Assembly: GCA_021018995.1 (NCBI GenBank) | Contig: CM037590.1 | Span: 108,315,097-108,379,096, forward strand | Origin: Chloranthus sessilifolius | Lineage: Eukaryota; Streptophyta; Magnoliopsida; Chloranthales; Chloranthaceae | Direction: 5' to 3' | DNA length: 64,000 nucleotides | Shown here: positions 10,461-21,181 of the stretch, in pieces | Layout: every line of letters starts with the position of its first letter | Position numbering within the stretch: position 1 is the first letter of the stretch | Program-made: the position numbers and the translations under genes | The notes under the pieces: model-generated | Databases searched by the model: none | Told to the model about the DNA's origin: nothing | The model's input: only the letters and a program-made list of their open reading frames with translations

Positions 10461-12593
10461 TGTTGAGTAGTGAAAAATACTATTTTTTACCTCCTAACCC
10501 GACCGTTTTTAGGCCCTTGAATTGATAAATAAGGTGTGTTAAGGATGTTTTGCAGATAAGCAATAAAATCCAACCATAGTGGAGATATCCACCTAAAAAG
10601 GCCAAAGAAGCAATTTGTTCCTCATCACGGTTTCACAACAGCCCAAAAGCCTGTCAGTTAAGCAATCAGAGTTGTATAAATTCATGAGAAGGTCATGGGC
10701 TCAACAAGTCATTCTTGAGACCAAGTACAGTTGCAGAGAAGATAGATTGAACCCACCAAGAGGTTACTAAGTGCTAACAGATGGAAGATAGTACACCAGA
10801 AATAGGTGCCAGTTGAGGAAAGTCAAGAAAGAAGCTGTCGAGAAATTCTGAAGCTCAATTGCCAAGCTGTCGAGAGGATCCAGTAGGCTATCGCAAGGTT
10901 TCAGCTGCTTGTCGATAGGTTGTGATTGCAGAAAGAAAGAATCATGTTGACACCTTAGCTGAAGGTGCAGTGGAAGTCGCGAGGTTCAGATAAACCTATC
11001 AAGCAGAACAAGAGATGCCTTCGACAGGATCCTTCAGAACCTGTCGAGATGATCCCCAACATATCGATCACCTTACCAAGGTGACAGGATGGTTGTAACC
11101 CGTTGATAGGATGGAGGAAGGACTAAACAGAGGGTATCGAGAGCTATTCCAAACCTGTCAAGAGAGGCTAATCCTAGCGACTAGTACACTTTAACCCAAC
11201 GAGAGGTTATCCTAAACCTATCAAAAGACTGAGCATATAGACTAAGAACTCATCGAAAAGCTCCCTAAAACCTCTCGACATTCATTCTGGGAACTTCCAA
11301 TGACCATTCTTCAACAGTCACAACTTTCAGATTTCACGCACATGCTCAAGGCACGACAGCGACCCCTGGGGGTATTTTTGGTATTCAATTGAGCACGAGC
11401 GGGAACTCTAACTACCTCACATGTACTTGTTAGTTGTGGACCAATAGGAGGAAAACTTCTAGAAGAGGGATCAGCCACATTAGCGTAACTGCATTAATCT
11501 TCTGAATTCTAATTGGCTGAAACAGATCTGAGAAAAAGGTATAAATAGAGGAGCAACGACATTGAAAGGCATCTAGAAATTGAGAGAGCAAAGCCGAGAT
11601 CAAATTCATTTTTCCCTCCAATTTTTCCCTCTCTTTTCCTTCTTCTTCTTCCTCACTATTAGCCAATGATGGTTGGCTAAAAACCTCTTCAGCAACTAGG
11701 GTGAGGGTATGATCTGTAATTGAGAGTTTCAGAGGCTTTGTGAGGGATTGGATACTGCACAGATTGTAGATCTGAGCACATCATCGTAAGTAGCAGCATT
11801 GCAATGGAATTGTGGGTTTTAGAGTTAATTCTAAGCTAGATTTCATTTATTCGTATTTGATTTCCTTAGTTTAGATACTCCTGTGAGCCAGGTAGAAATG
11901 GAGAGCTTGTAGCCTAGCATTCACATCATCTACAATGGTTAACCTGTTCTAATTAAAACCATTGGCTCAAGACAATCTCTAGGATGGTCTATGACCATTA
12001 AAGTAGATAGATCATAGCCTTAGGATTGCTTTAATTTATTGGGACAATCTCTGGGATGGTCTATGACCATTAAAGTGGACAGATCATAGCCTTAGGATTG
12101 CTTCCATTCTCTAGTTGAGATTGAATTCTTTTACCATGCATCTGTCAGGATAAAACCTGGAGAGCTTGTAGCCAGATGAAGGATTGTTGCAGATTCGATC
12201 TAAGCATTTCCTTTGATTCAATTCATTTTCAGTAGAATACCAAATCCCTAGCTGATGATCCTCATCCTTTTGATTTTTAATCCATTTCCTCTTACCTCTG
12301 TGTTCTCTTAAACTCTGGATCAACTGCAATAAAAATTTGTAGTTTATAATGACAAAAACCCAAAATCCTCTCCTCTCTCCTGTTTTAGAGTAGCTTAAAT
12401 TAGGATAGAGTGCCAGATCTATTATAGATTTGGAGATCCATTAAAGTTTATTCACATTTTCCCTGTGGACATACCCTTACTTACCTATAAAACTTGCTAC
12501 AATAGCCCTGCATCTTACATGTCTAGGAGATTGTAGTTGTGCTCAATCCATCCTTTGTTACATACTAAATTAGCAAACTCAATTTTCCCAACA
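10461..12593 (+). repeat. 3' LTR of element 2 (2133 bp)
   Basis: It begins TGTTGAGTAG and ends TTCCCAACA. TATA box GGTATAAATAGAGG at 11538-11551. A 70-bp block containing GGGA(C)AATCTCTRGGATGGTC is duplicated near 11970 and 12050. No coding content. Confidence 0.85.
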
Positions 12594-12602
12594 ACAGGAT
12601 AC
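12594..12602 (+). repeat. TSD of element 2 (ACAGG) and probable TSD of element C (GATAC)
   Basis: ACAGG at 12594-12598 is the right TSD of element 2. The five bases before C's LTR are GATAC (12598-12602), the likely left TSD of element C. ACAGGATAC is what remains of element 1's integrase here. C's right TSD lies outside the window, so GATAC is a prediction. Confidence 0.7.
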
Positions 12603-13099
12603 TGTTGGTGCGCGCTTTTTCTGGGTTCCTCTCGGTCCCCGTTGAATCAGTGGCTCCAATTCTATCCAAGTGGACTCTAGCGATGCGTCGTTTGGAATGT
12701 TAGAAATAATGGGTTTTCTAGGAAGGTTCCTAGTTTGTTGCGATCGCCCGCTGCAGATATTTATTGTCGTTGCAGCACGTCAATGATCACGCTTGAGAGT
12801 GGGTGTGGGTTACTTCTTTACTAAATCGTTCGCCTGCAAATGTCAGCAACTATGTCTTTTCTTATAATTTAGATAGCTTAATTTTTCTTTTATTTCCCAT
12901 TATTGTTATAGTTCTAATCAGTTTAGATTTCCTTGATTGATTTCCTTGATTATGTTATGAATTTAGTTATATAAGTTTATTCTAATCCTTTTAAGAGTCT
13001 GGTTAATTTTTACTATTCCTATCCTTATTGAAAGTCTAATTAATTAAGTGTCCTAATCCCATCAGAAGTCCGATTAATTTTAGTCTCCTAATCCCATTA

Positions 13100-13690
13100 G
13101 AAGTCTAATTGTGATCAGGTTTCCTAATTGTACTAGGAGTGCACATGTAGTAGTTCTGGTGAAACTTTAATTAAATAAAGCATGCTAGTTATACTGAGAT
13201 TCTAAGTAAAGCACGTATACTAGTTGTACCAGAATTCTAATTGAAATAGAGGACTGATTTTACTAAAACTCTAATTTAAGCAATAAATTAATTTTATTAA
13301 AATTATAATTAAAGCAAATAAATTAATTTTGCTAAAATTCTTATTAAAGCAATGAATTAACTATACTAAATTCTGATTAAAAATAAAGGAACTGATTTGA
13401 CTAGCATTATAATCACAGCGATGAATTAAGTATACTAAGATTCTAATTAAAATAAAAGAACTGATTAATGGTATTGAGGTCTAATAAAGCGAGGAATTAA
13501 CTATGCGAGAATTATCTAATTAAAATAAAGGAACTAACTTTATTAGAATTCTAATTGAAGCAATTATTCTAAGGATTTATTCAAAATAAAGCATGTAAAT
13601 TAATTACACTAAAAATCTAAGAAGAAAAGATGGAACCTGTATTCTAATTTTAATTAAAGCAATAAAATAATCCTTAAAAAAAGGGTTTTG
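13100..13690. repeat. AT-rich degenerate tandem repeats in LTR of C
   Basis: Units of about 40-55 bp built on CTAATTAAAGCAATGAATTA followed by ACTATACTAAGATT recur about ten times with many changes. Non-coding. Confidence 0.65.
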
Positions 13691-14403
13691 GGCCCGCTAT
13701 GCCAAGGAGGATTGGCCTCATTCCCGAGTACCCTCCGTAAACTCCCTTGGGCAAATCGGGTGGCTGAGATTGAAGATAAATTGGATTTATGATGATAAAC
13801 TGATATTTTTGAATTTTTCAGAGTCGATTTCGGAGTAATAATTATGAATTAAATTGAGAAACTAGAGTTATAGAAACTAAAATTAATATTTAGGATTTTT
13901 AGAGGTATTAAACTAAGAAATTAAATTTAAATTTAAATTTCTAGGACTGAATTCGGGTCCGAAATCAGAAAATCAGACCGTATGATTAAGGATTGGTTCT
14001 AGAGTCCAAGACCTAGAACCAGAGATTAATGACAGGACTGGAGATTAAGATTTTAGAACATAATTAAAGCCTAGGATCTGTGTGTCTGACCCTCGGATTA
14101 AGGACTGGTTCTAAATTCGAAGAACTAGAATCAGGTATAGAAAATTTGCGTCTAAAAAAGGGTGCTACGGTCTAAGATTAAAAATTTAAACTAAGAGAAA
14201 TATCCTAAGTCTAAAACTAAGATTTTTGACCTAGGACGGGGGCTACGGAGAGAAATCTCGAAGATTTGAAGCTTGAATCTCGAAATCATGGTTAGTTTGT
14301 TCTATGTGCTCATTCTCGGAGTTCTCTGGTTTCGGAATCCCAAAAAAAATCTGTTCTCTCTCTCAAAAATTGTTAGCCTCTCCCGGGGGAATTAAGAAAA
14401 AAA

Positions 14404-14880
14404 ATCTTTTATAGGTTTTTTCCTAATTAAACGCCCTGTTTCGGGCATTTAATCGAATTGCGCACCGATTTCCCAATGCTTAATCGCTTTGAGTCGGTCA
14501 CCAACTCAGTGAGCGACCGGCTAACTTGCTCAGCGAGTTTCCTAGTCCTAACCATGTTAGAACTAATTGCACGCCTATTGTGAGGTGCGTAATCCAATTA
14601 AACGTTCCTTCTGAAGCGCTTAATCAAAGAAACTTAGGGGTCAAGGATGGTGAGGCTAGGCCAGGTGGAGGCCAATTGCGCACCGGTGGTGGGGCGCTCA
14701 ATCCGATCGCGCGTCTGGTGTCAGGCGCATGATCTAGTCTCAAGTTGGTGTAGGGAAGGGAAGTCTACTCTGCAAAGGGACTGATTGCGCGCTTTTGATT
14801 TGGCGTGTAATCAAATTGAGTGCGTGGTTTTAGGTGCTTAATTTGGGGTTGTTCAGGTCCGGGTCAGGCTTGAAATGTCA
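14404..14880 (-). promoter_or_regulatory. LTR promoter of element C: GATTGCGCGC array plus TATA
   Basis: On the minus strand a cluster of about 13 motifs of the kind GATTGCGCGC/GCGC(N)TAATC (14440-14880) is followed by CCTATAAAAGAT at 14415-14404. The bases between the array and TATA resemble the antisense promoter P1 of this element (CGATTAAATGC here, CGAATTAAATGC near 38123). Confidence 0.65.
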
Positions 14881-14889
14881 GGCTAGTGT

Positions 14890-15340
14890 TTCAGGTTGCA
14901 TTTTGATTATATACTATTATTTCAGTATATAGTCTCCCTACGTTGGGATCTGAGCCACAGAGCTATTGTTTCAATATGTGTCCAATCATGTACTATTGTT
15001 TCAGTGCATGGTTCTCACATCGGGGGTATGGATCCTGAGCCACAGAACTATTGTTTCAGCCTGTGTCCAGCCATATACTATTGTTTCAGCATATGGTCCC
15101 ACATTAGGGCAAAGGGGTATGAAATGCAAGACTATTATTTCAGTCTGCATTCTGACTATATACTATTTTTTCAATATATAGCCTCCCTACGTTGGGATCT
15201 AAGCCACAGAGCTATTATTTCAGCCTGTGTTTAGTCATGTACTATTGTTTCAGTGCATGGTTCCCACGTCAGGGGTCATGGGGCCTGAGCCACAGAACGA
15301 TTGTTTCAACCTGCGTCTAGCCATATAAGGTTAGAGGTTG
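14890..15340. repeat. Higher-order tandem repeat in U3 of C
   Basis: Basic units of about 55-70 bp carry CTATTGTTTCAG and GAGCCACAGA. A longer unit recurs with an offset of about 249 bp (TATACTATTATTTCAGTATA near 14908 and a changed copy near 15158, both followed by CCCTACGTTGGGATCT). The open frames across it are by-products of the repeat. Confidence 0.8.
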
Positions 15341-15388
15341 ACCGAACTAATTTGTATATTTTGAGAGGGGAAAATGAGAGTGTCTACA

Positions 15389-15404
15389 GATGCCCCTCTT
15401 CGAC
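15389..15404 (-). other. Polypurine tract of element C
   Basis: On the minus strand GTCGAAGAGGGGCATC immediately precedes the LTR start TGTAGACAC. Confidence 0.75.
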
Positions 15405-16053
15405 GCGCTCTTGCGAAGTAAGAACGTGTCGAAGAAGTAGACACCCCTCATTCAAGGTGTCTTCTCGTCTCTCTTGGAAAATCACAAATGTGAACTGTGG
15501 ATGCAAACATAACATGCTTGTCTTTCTTATCTATCAGCACAAGCTAAAATGGAGCATTTGAAGGGTAAATGGTAGTTGTCGAAGGGCACATTTTGGGTCT
15601 ATGGATGCATGGTGTGTCCCACCATATGGCGCGGGCTAACAGAGGGATTTTATGCAATCGAGGTACCAGGGCGTCAATCAAATGTCCAAAATAAGGTCCA
15701 GGGACTGATAATAATAAAATAAAGTATCATATAATATCGAAGGCTTTTGCAAGTCATGTTAGACCGGGCGCGTCATTGCTCACACAAATATGCGTCAAGC
15801 GTTCCTTTTCTAATAGGCATTTGTAAGTTCTTAGATTGAATATACTCAATGTTCAGTTTCCTAGGAGAATAGCCGGTTTGAGCTAGTAATTGAGGTGGGG
15901 GTCTTGTGAGGTGTGCTCAATTGAATTATATGTAGTGGCACGTTCGCTTGATTCATTTGGAGTCAGCCTCTAAGTTGAGAATTCTAGTGCTAATGTGTCT
16001 AAACAAACAATTCTGCGCAGTGGCGTGTGTGCTTGATTGCGAGTTCAGACGGT
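15405..16053. other. 3' non-coding region of element C, left of insertion A
   Basis: No gene seen. From about 15900 a tandem repeat begins (CTGCGCAGTGGCGTGTGTGC, TTGATTGCGAG, AATTCTAGT), which continues at 36410-36530 after the insertion. A inserted in the middle of this repeat. Confidence 0.7.
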
Positions 16054-16058
16054 CTTAG
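16054..16058. repeat. TSD CTTAG of element A, left copy
   Basis: CTTAG precedes TGTTGGTATA here and follows CTTAACA at 36405-36409. Confidence 0.9.
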
Positions 16059-18496
16059 TGTTGGTATATTTTGAGTTGCTTGCTACTGACTTTATTGAAG
16101 ACAGTGATAAGAATGGGGTGAATGAAAATGAATGAAAGGTAGAGTGAGGATTACGGAGTAGCAAGCCTAAAATATGCACAATCCTGCAAGATACAGGGCC
16201 TGCTGTAGCAAGTTTTGATAAGTAAGAGTTTGTCCCACAGGGAAGTTGATCTAAAGCTCCAAGGGAGCTATCGTTAGTAGGCTCTCCAGATCTAACTACA
16301 GATCTGATAATCCTAAATGGAAGGGGATTTAAGGTCACAAAAATCTAAATCCTAAGGCAGCTTACTGTCTAGATTACAAAAAGGGTTAAGAAGAGTGGTG
16401 GAGTGAGAAATTAAACATAAAAGGGTGAGAAGCATGTTATTAGGTACAGATCAGATGGGTCTTGTAACTCAGACTCAGACCTGTTGCTATAGAAATCCTG
16501 TTCAATGGCTACATTATCACTAAAGAGGAGAAAGAATCCAACTCACCCCTGTGCCATGATCCAATCCCTTATGGCTATAACCTGTCCACTTGAATGGTCA
16601 CTGACTATCCAATAGGGGACCCCAATTCAAAGATGGGTCAGAACAAGCTTACCATTGTGGGCACTACTTCATCCAGGTTACAAGCTCAAGAATCCATAGG
16701 AACCTCATCCTCTAAAGTTCTGTGTGTGGGGCTAGGCCTACAAAGTGTACAAGCCTGGACACACAGGACCAGCAAGAGTTTGAGTACCAGCTTTCAAGCA
16801 TGGCTGTTCACTGCTTTAGTAAGACTGTAGTGATCCAGTCACAAGCCTACAATCTCTACAGCCAAATCAGATCTGCAATCTGATGATGGATCTATACAAA
16901 CATAGGGGAGTCTGTCTCTGCACAATCTCTCACAAGGCTATAAGCACAAGCACAGAGAAGAAGAATCTATCTTAGGTCCGTGGATTGGCTTCACCCTAGG
17001 GCTATAACCTGTCCACTTGAATGGTCATAAACTATCCACAAAGGCTATCCTCCTCACAAAGGTCTAAGACAGAACAAGATCATTGTTGCCGCCACCATGT
17101 TCGCAAGGCTACCAGCTCAAGCTCCCATGGGGATTCAGATTTAATGGACCCTGTGGTGGGGGAAGGCCTGCAATGTGCCTACCCTGGACACACAGGTCAC
17201 TTGGATCTAAATGAAACCATAAAAACAATCCTCCATTGCTTACGATACAACTTAGCAATGGAGGATCTCAAGGCAGCAGCCTTGTACAAAACAACTCACA
17301 ACAAAAACACCATCTCATACATGCAGTAGATCCTATTACAAAAACTCCATTGAAATCTATACCAAATAATCGTACAAAAGGCATAGCCAGCAAGTGCTGG
17401 ACTATGGAGAGAAAGAAAAAAGAAAAAGAAAACTCCTAAACCCTAACCTTAGCCTACTGTAATTCTATAGTTGGTTTTTGGAGAAGAAGCACAGAAGTTA
17501 AGTCCCAAAAGAGCTCCTTTAAACCTAAGCTAGGCTTAGGCTTATATAGCAGTCGGTTCTCTCACAATTAAGGTTAGGAAAACTCTAATTTCATTAATGC
17601 AATTGCAGCCCATTCTTGTCCCTTGGATGCCTTGAGGCGTGTGCACAGAGATTGTAGTATTGGAGTGCGTGCCCTAATTGCTGGAAGTCCCTAGATTGCC
17701 CTTACAGAAGTGGGAAAAAGTTTACAACCTGATCCTCACTGGGTAGAAAAGATTTCAGATCCTTCCACATGGTAGAATTGACGTCGCGGGGTTGGATTTA
17801 CTTGAAGTTTATGCAGTCACGGGATTGACATTTTGATCATCGCGGGGTACTAATGGCTGTCGCGAGATTGAATTTTCAGCTTTGAATGGCGCGGGGATTG
17901 CTCGCGCGGTTCATCCCTTGGTGAATCTCGTGATAGATCTTCGTGAAGAAGCAGTGTTCCTGAGTTTCTGGGTCGCGCGAGCATTTCCTTGAAGGTTTGT
18001 ATCTCGCAGCCACTGCACGACAGCTGCGAGTAGGAATACCTAGAGCTCTCATTTCTGAATGAATCATGCGACGCTTAACGACTCCTCTTTTGAGCTGCGC
18101 GAGACTGCGCGAATGCTTCACTCACTTATGGCTGAGCTTCACGAAAGCTGCGTGAAGACTGATTTACATTTCTTTCTGTCATCAAATCGCGAGGAAGCGA
18201 TCGTGGATGCGCGTTTGCTTCCTCCGTGAGCTCACTGCGATAACAAGTAAGGCATCCTTCTTAGTTTATTTCTGCTTTGATGTGCCTATGCTTCAGCCAA
18301 CTCTCTGTCTGGGTCCATCCTTCCTTCTGCTGAGGTAGTTCTGGGGCAATAGTGAGCTTCTTGACATGGTCAAGGGTTTATTTGCAGCTGCTACTTATTA
18401 CCTACAGAATAGACTTAAAACACATTTATTAAATGATTAAGGGCCTAACAAAGATTAAGTTAAGGGGTGAAAAGTGGTACTTTTCAGGTCTTAACA
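16059..18496 (-). repeat. 3' LTR of element A (2438 bp)
   Basis: On the minus strand it begins TGTTAAGACCTGAAAAG and ends ATATACCAACA. U3 carries the TCGCGAG/GCGCGA array (17770-18245) and a TATA box, GCTATATAAGCC, at 17550-17539. Confidence 0.9.
17539..18245 (-). promoter_or_regulatory. U3 promoter of element A: CGCGA array plus TATA
   Basis: About 15-18 motifs built on CTCGCGAG, GCGCGAG or TCGCGA lie in 17770-18245, upstream (minus strand) of GCTATATAAG. The same arrangement is in the other LTR (array about 35680-36170, TATA near 35441). Motif and TATA are seen; promoter activity is inferred. Confidence 0.65.
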
Positions 18497-18511
18497 CACC
18501 CCCAAACCTAA
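18497..18511 (-). other. Polypurine tract of element A
   Basis: Minus strand TTAGGTTTGGGGGTG directly before the LTR start. Confidence 0.85.
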
Positions 18512-20326
18512 TCTTTGCTAGTCCCTTAGCAAAGCTATAATTAAATGCCACTTTCGTAGGGATCACAGGTACATTTAGCATATGTACCAAGCCTTTTAAA
18601 CCCCTAGGTGATCCCTAGTGGAAGAGTGAAGTCTCCTGAGGGTTTTCAGTGAAAACACCCACAAACTTCACCATTAAAATCAGTTAAGTATAGTGCAAAT
18701 AATGACAACACTGATTCAAATGTTTAAAGTTTCATTCTACTCCCATTTAACACTTAGAGGAAACTACAACAATGTTTTCAGGCCATTTAAAACTTAAAGT
18801 TAACATGTGTTTGCCTGACCACCATTCATTTAACATTAGAATTTCAATGTATAAAAATCAGTACTCTGCTTGCCTTTAATTCAAAATCTAGGTTGGATAC
18901 TACCCTAATGAGGTTAAAATTCAGACCCAATTCTCACTTGGGCTATCTCTCAACATTAATAACCTGAGGGTGTTCTCATTCTCAACAGCTCAAGAGTAGT
19001 TGCAGACCCCAAATGGGCTTGCAAGCATGAGCATAGGCCAAGCTTCTAATTTCTGACATCTTCAAAGATTTTCACCATAGATTGGGCTACTCTTCATCTC
19101 CACATGACAACTCATTTGACTTTGGATCCACAAGGTCTTTTTGAAAGGTTGTAATGTGGCTTATGGCTGAGGGGTGTAAAGAATAAAAGGGGTAAAAAGG
19201 GAATCCAAATTGAGAAATCGGCAGGGTAAGGAGTGGTTCATGACTTCACAACCTTTATTTAAGCAAAAACTTCATCTTCCTTTTTATATTTCAGACTCAA
19301 AGTGGCCAGCTTCTCCTCTTTTTCTCAATTTTTAGATGATGTCCTCTAGATTTCTCTTTCTTTTTCTCTTTTTAGTTCTTTGTTCATTCTTTTGATAAAT
19401 GCCACACAACTGCCCTTGATACACATCTGTTCATAAGTTGCTTTTCTTCCCCTTCCACAGCATATTGGACCATTCTCAGTATCTTTACCTCCTTCTCCTT
19501 TACCTTCTGAATTCTCAGAGTGAGGGTAAGGTTGATTCAGGTCATGAGGTTAAGGTGCAAGTGTTCTGGTGTTTGTGAAGGAAAATTATGATTTTAAGGC
19601 TCAACTAGTGTATACAAAAGGGCAAATCTTAAAAGGTTAGATTTTCGAGCTCAAACTATCCAAATGAGGGCCTTGGATTATTTCCTTAGTTCTCATGAGT
19701 GCTGTCAATTAGTTTTGATTTGGAGGTGCACAACTTCTAGTGAAGAAGTCCTGATTCAATCGGTCCTTAGAGCAGAAATAATGCCAAAAACACTCTTGTT
19801 GAGAAAATGTCAGCCCAAATCTCACTAGGTATGGTCATCAAATTTAACCCATGAGGTGTATTTTCATCTGTTTCTCTCCTCTTAGGTTCACTGAGTAGTA
19901 ACTGACAAAAATTTCTAATATTAGCTTCATGGTGGTGTCAAGAATTTTTAACTTTTTATATTTCAAAAAGTCTGCAAAAATGTTGTAAAGTTTTACAATT
20001 TTCCTCATTGTCTCATTGTATCAAGGTAAATGGCAATTAACTTTATTCATTCCAGTTATACCACCATTGCTGCACTAAAATTAACTATTCTATTGGCAGA
20101 CTGCCACACTCCCAAACCATTCGGAGCAGTGTCCTCACTGGTTCAAAGGTGAGAAGAGGTAGTAGATTCCAATCAAATAGACAAAAAGAAACACAGCAAA
20201 AGATAGAGAAACTAAAAAAAAAAGAATGCTAAGAACAGTATAGAACGCAAAGAAATTCGCATTAAAAGAAAAACAAAAATGGTATAAAAAGAGTGTAAAA
20301 GAAAAAACTAAATGGGGGGAGAGGGA
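18512..20326 (-). other. 3' non-coding block of element A
   Basis: No supported gene. The block is shared with B (45195-46900) and its last 0.6 kb with element 2. On the minus strand 19300-19410 is a long purine-rich tract. The matching purine-rich tract in B is near 46010-46140. Confidence 0.7.
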
Positions 20327-20575
20327 TTAAGGGAGAGGCGGTGGGGGAGGTTGTGAGGAAGATGGTGGGGGAGATGCAGGTGGATCCAGTTTTTGCTTCT
20401 TCTTCTCTCTCTTCTCCTTCTTTTTCTTTTTCTTTTCCTCCTTGGCGAGGATCTGCTGAACCTCATCATACTCATCCCAGAGAAATTGTAAGGGGTCCGG
20501 CTCCTTGGGCGGTGGGGGATCCTCCCAGATGGGGTAGAATTTGATGGGGAACCCGAAGGGTGTGTCATCCGCCAT
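20327..20575 (-). CDS. ORF4 of element A, small Lys/Pro-rich protein
   Basis: 82 codons from the ATG at 20575; longer in-frame starts exist upstream (for example 20644). It opens MADDTPFGFPIKFYPIWED, then a Pro-rich stretch, an acidic LQFLWDEYDEVQQIL helix-like segment, a run of about 25 mostly Lys/Glu residues and a Pro/Ser tail. It lies about 0.6 kb downstream of the ORF3 stop on the same strand. B has no counterpart: the stretch corresponding to 20160-21180 is nearly absent there. No family recognised. The Lys-rich part could be a nuclear signal. The open frame could also be a by-product of a purine-rich repeat. Confidence 0.4.
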   Translation of the reverse strand: MADDTPFGFPIKFYPIWEDPPPPKEPDPLQFLWDEYDEVQQILAKEEKKKKKKEKREKKKQKLDPPASPPPSSSQPPPPPLP

Positions 20576-21181
20576 GGGTGTGAGGAGGTATGGATAGCTA
20601 GGGTTTGAATAGGAGGGATGAGATGAAAAGAAACTAATGGCCATTTTAAAAGAGTTGGACAATGTATCATGAATCGGCGGAAATTAATTTGTATCCCTTT
20701 TTAAAGATGGCAATAAATGAACGTTGGGAGGGGAAAGAGGAAACACACAACTGGTTCTTGGAAAAAAGAATGAGCATTAAATGGATGTCTAAAGATAGCC
20801 ATGGTATTTAAGGGTAGCAGTATCCAAGGATCCTCATGAAGAACAATCATCGAGTGGTGTACATTTCACGCAAATGAAATGGGATCTCTGCGAGGTAGCC
20901 TGACATGGCTCATTAATTTGAAAAAGAAGCCATTGAAATCCCTGAGGCATGTATGTACCTAGATTTATTCAGCCACCATCTACATCACACCTTTCACATG
21001 GGTTACTGTGTCAAATAAGTATATCCTCCCTAAACTCATCTCTCATGAATGACAAAAAGAACAAAATGAAAACCAACAAACGGAAACAAACACACAAAAC
21101 AGAGCAATATACAAAAAGTAGAAATTCTATTTAAGTGGAAGAAAATATGTACAAATGTAGTGACAAGAAGCAAAACCTAAT
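20576..21181 (-). other. Spacer between ORF3 and ORF4 of A
   Basis: No gene seen. Mixed AT-rich sequence with short A-rich runs. Confidence 0.5.

Larger units (their letters stand above)
8733..12593 (+). mobile_element. Element 2: internally deleted Athila-lineage retrotransposon
   Basis: A 5' LTR fragment (8733-9862) is joined directly to the last 0.6 kb of an internal region (9863-10444), then PPT and a complete 3' LTR (10461-12593). The internal piece matches, in reverse complement, the 3' non-coding region of element A (about 18500-19060), which places it in the Athila lineage. PBS, gag and pol are all missing. The intact TSD shows that the deletion happened after insertion, or that the defective copy was mobilised in trans. 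Confidence 0.85.
12603..15388 (-). repeat. 3' LTR of element C (2786 bp)
   Basis: Read on the minus strand it starts TGTAGACACTCTC and ends GCGCGCACCAACA. The purine-rich GTCGAAGAGGGGCATC directly precedes it, which matches the PPT-LTR junction known for Tat/Ogre elements. Minus-strand order: tandem repeats (15340-14890), GCG-type motif array (14880-14440), TATA (14415-14404), an R/U5 region with an AT-rich repeat (13690-13100). Confidence 0.8.

Noticed and set aside
14896-15234. 112-codon frame on the + strand
   Set aside because: It lies entirely in the tandem repeat of C's LTR and owes its length to the repeat unit.
16594-17329. Open frames in the LTRs of A, repeated at 34531-35227 and similar in B
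   Set aside because: Present because the LTRs are duplicates. The starts, stops and frames shift between copies, and no protein pattern is conserved between A and B.
20398-20450. Pyrimidine run that could be a microsatellite only
   Set aside because: It also encodes the Lys-rich run of ORF4 on the other strand, so it was kept within that entry, with low confidence.
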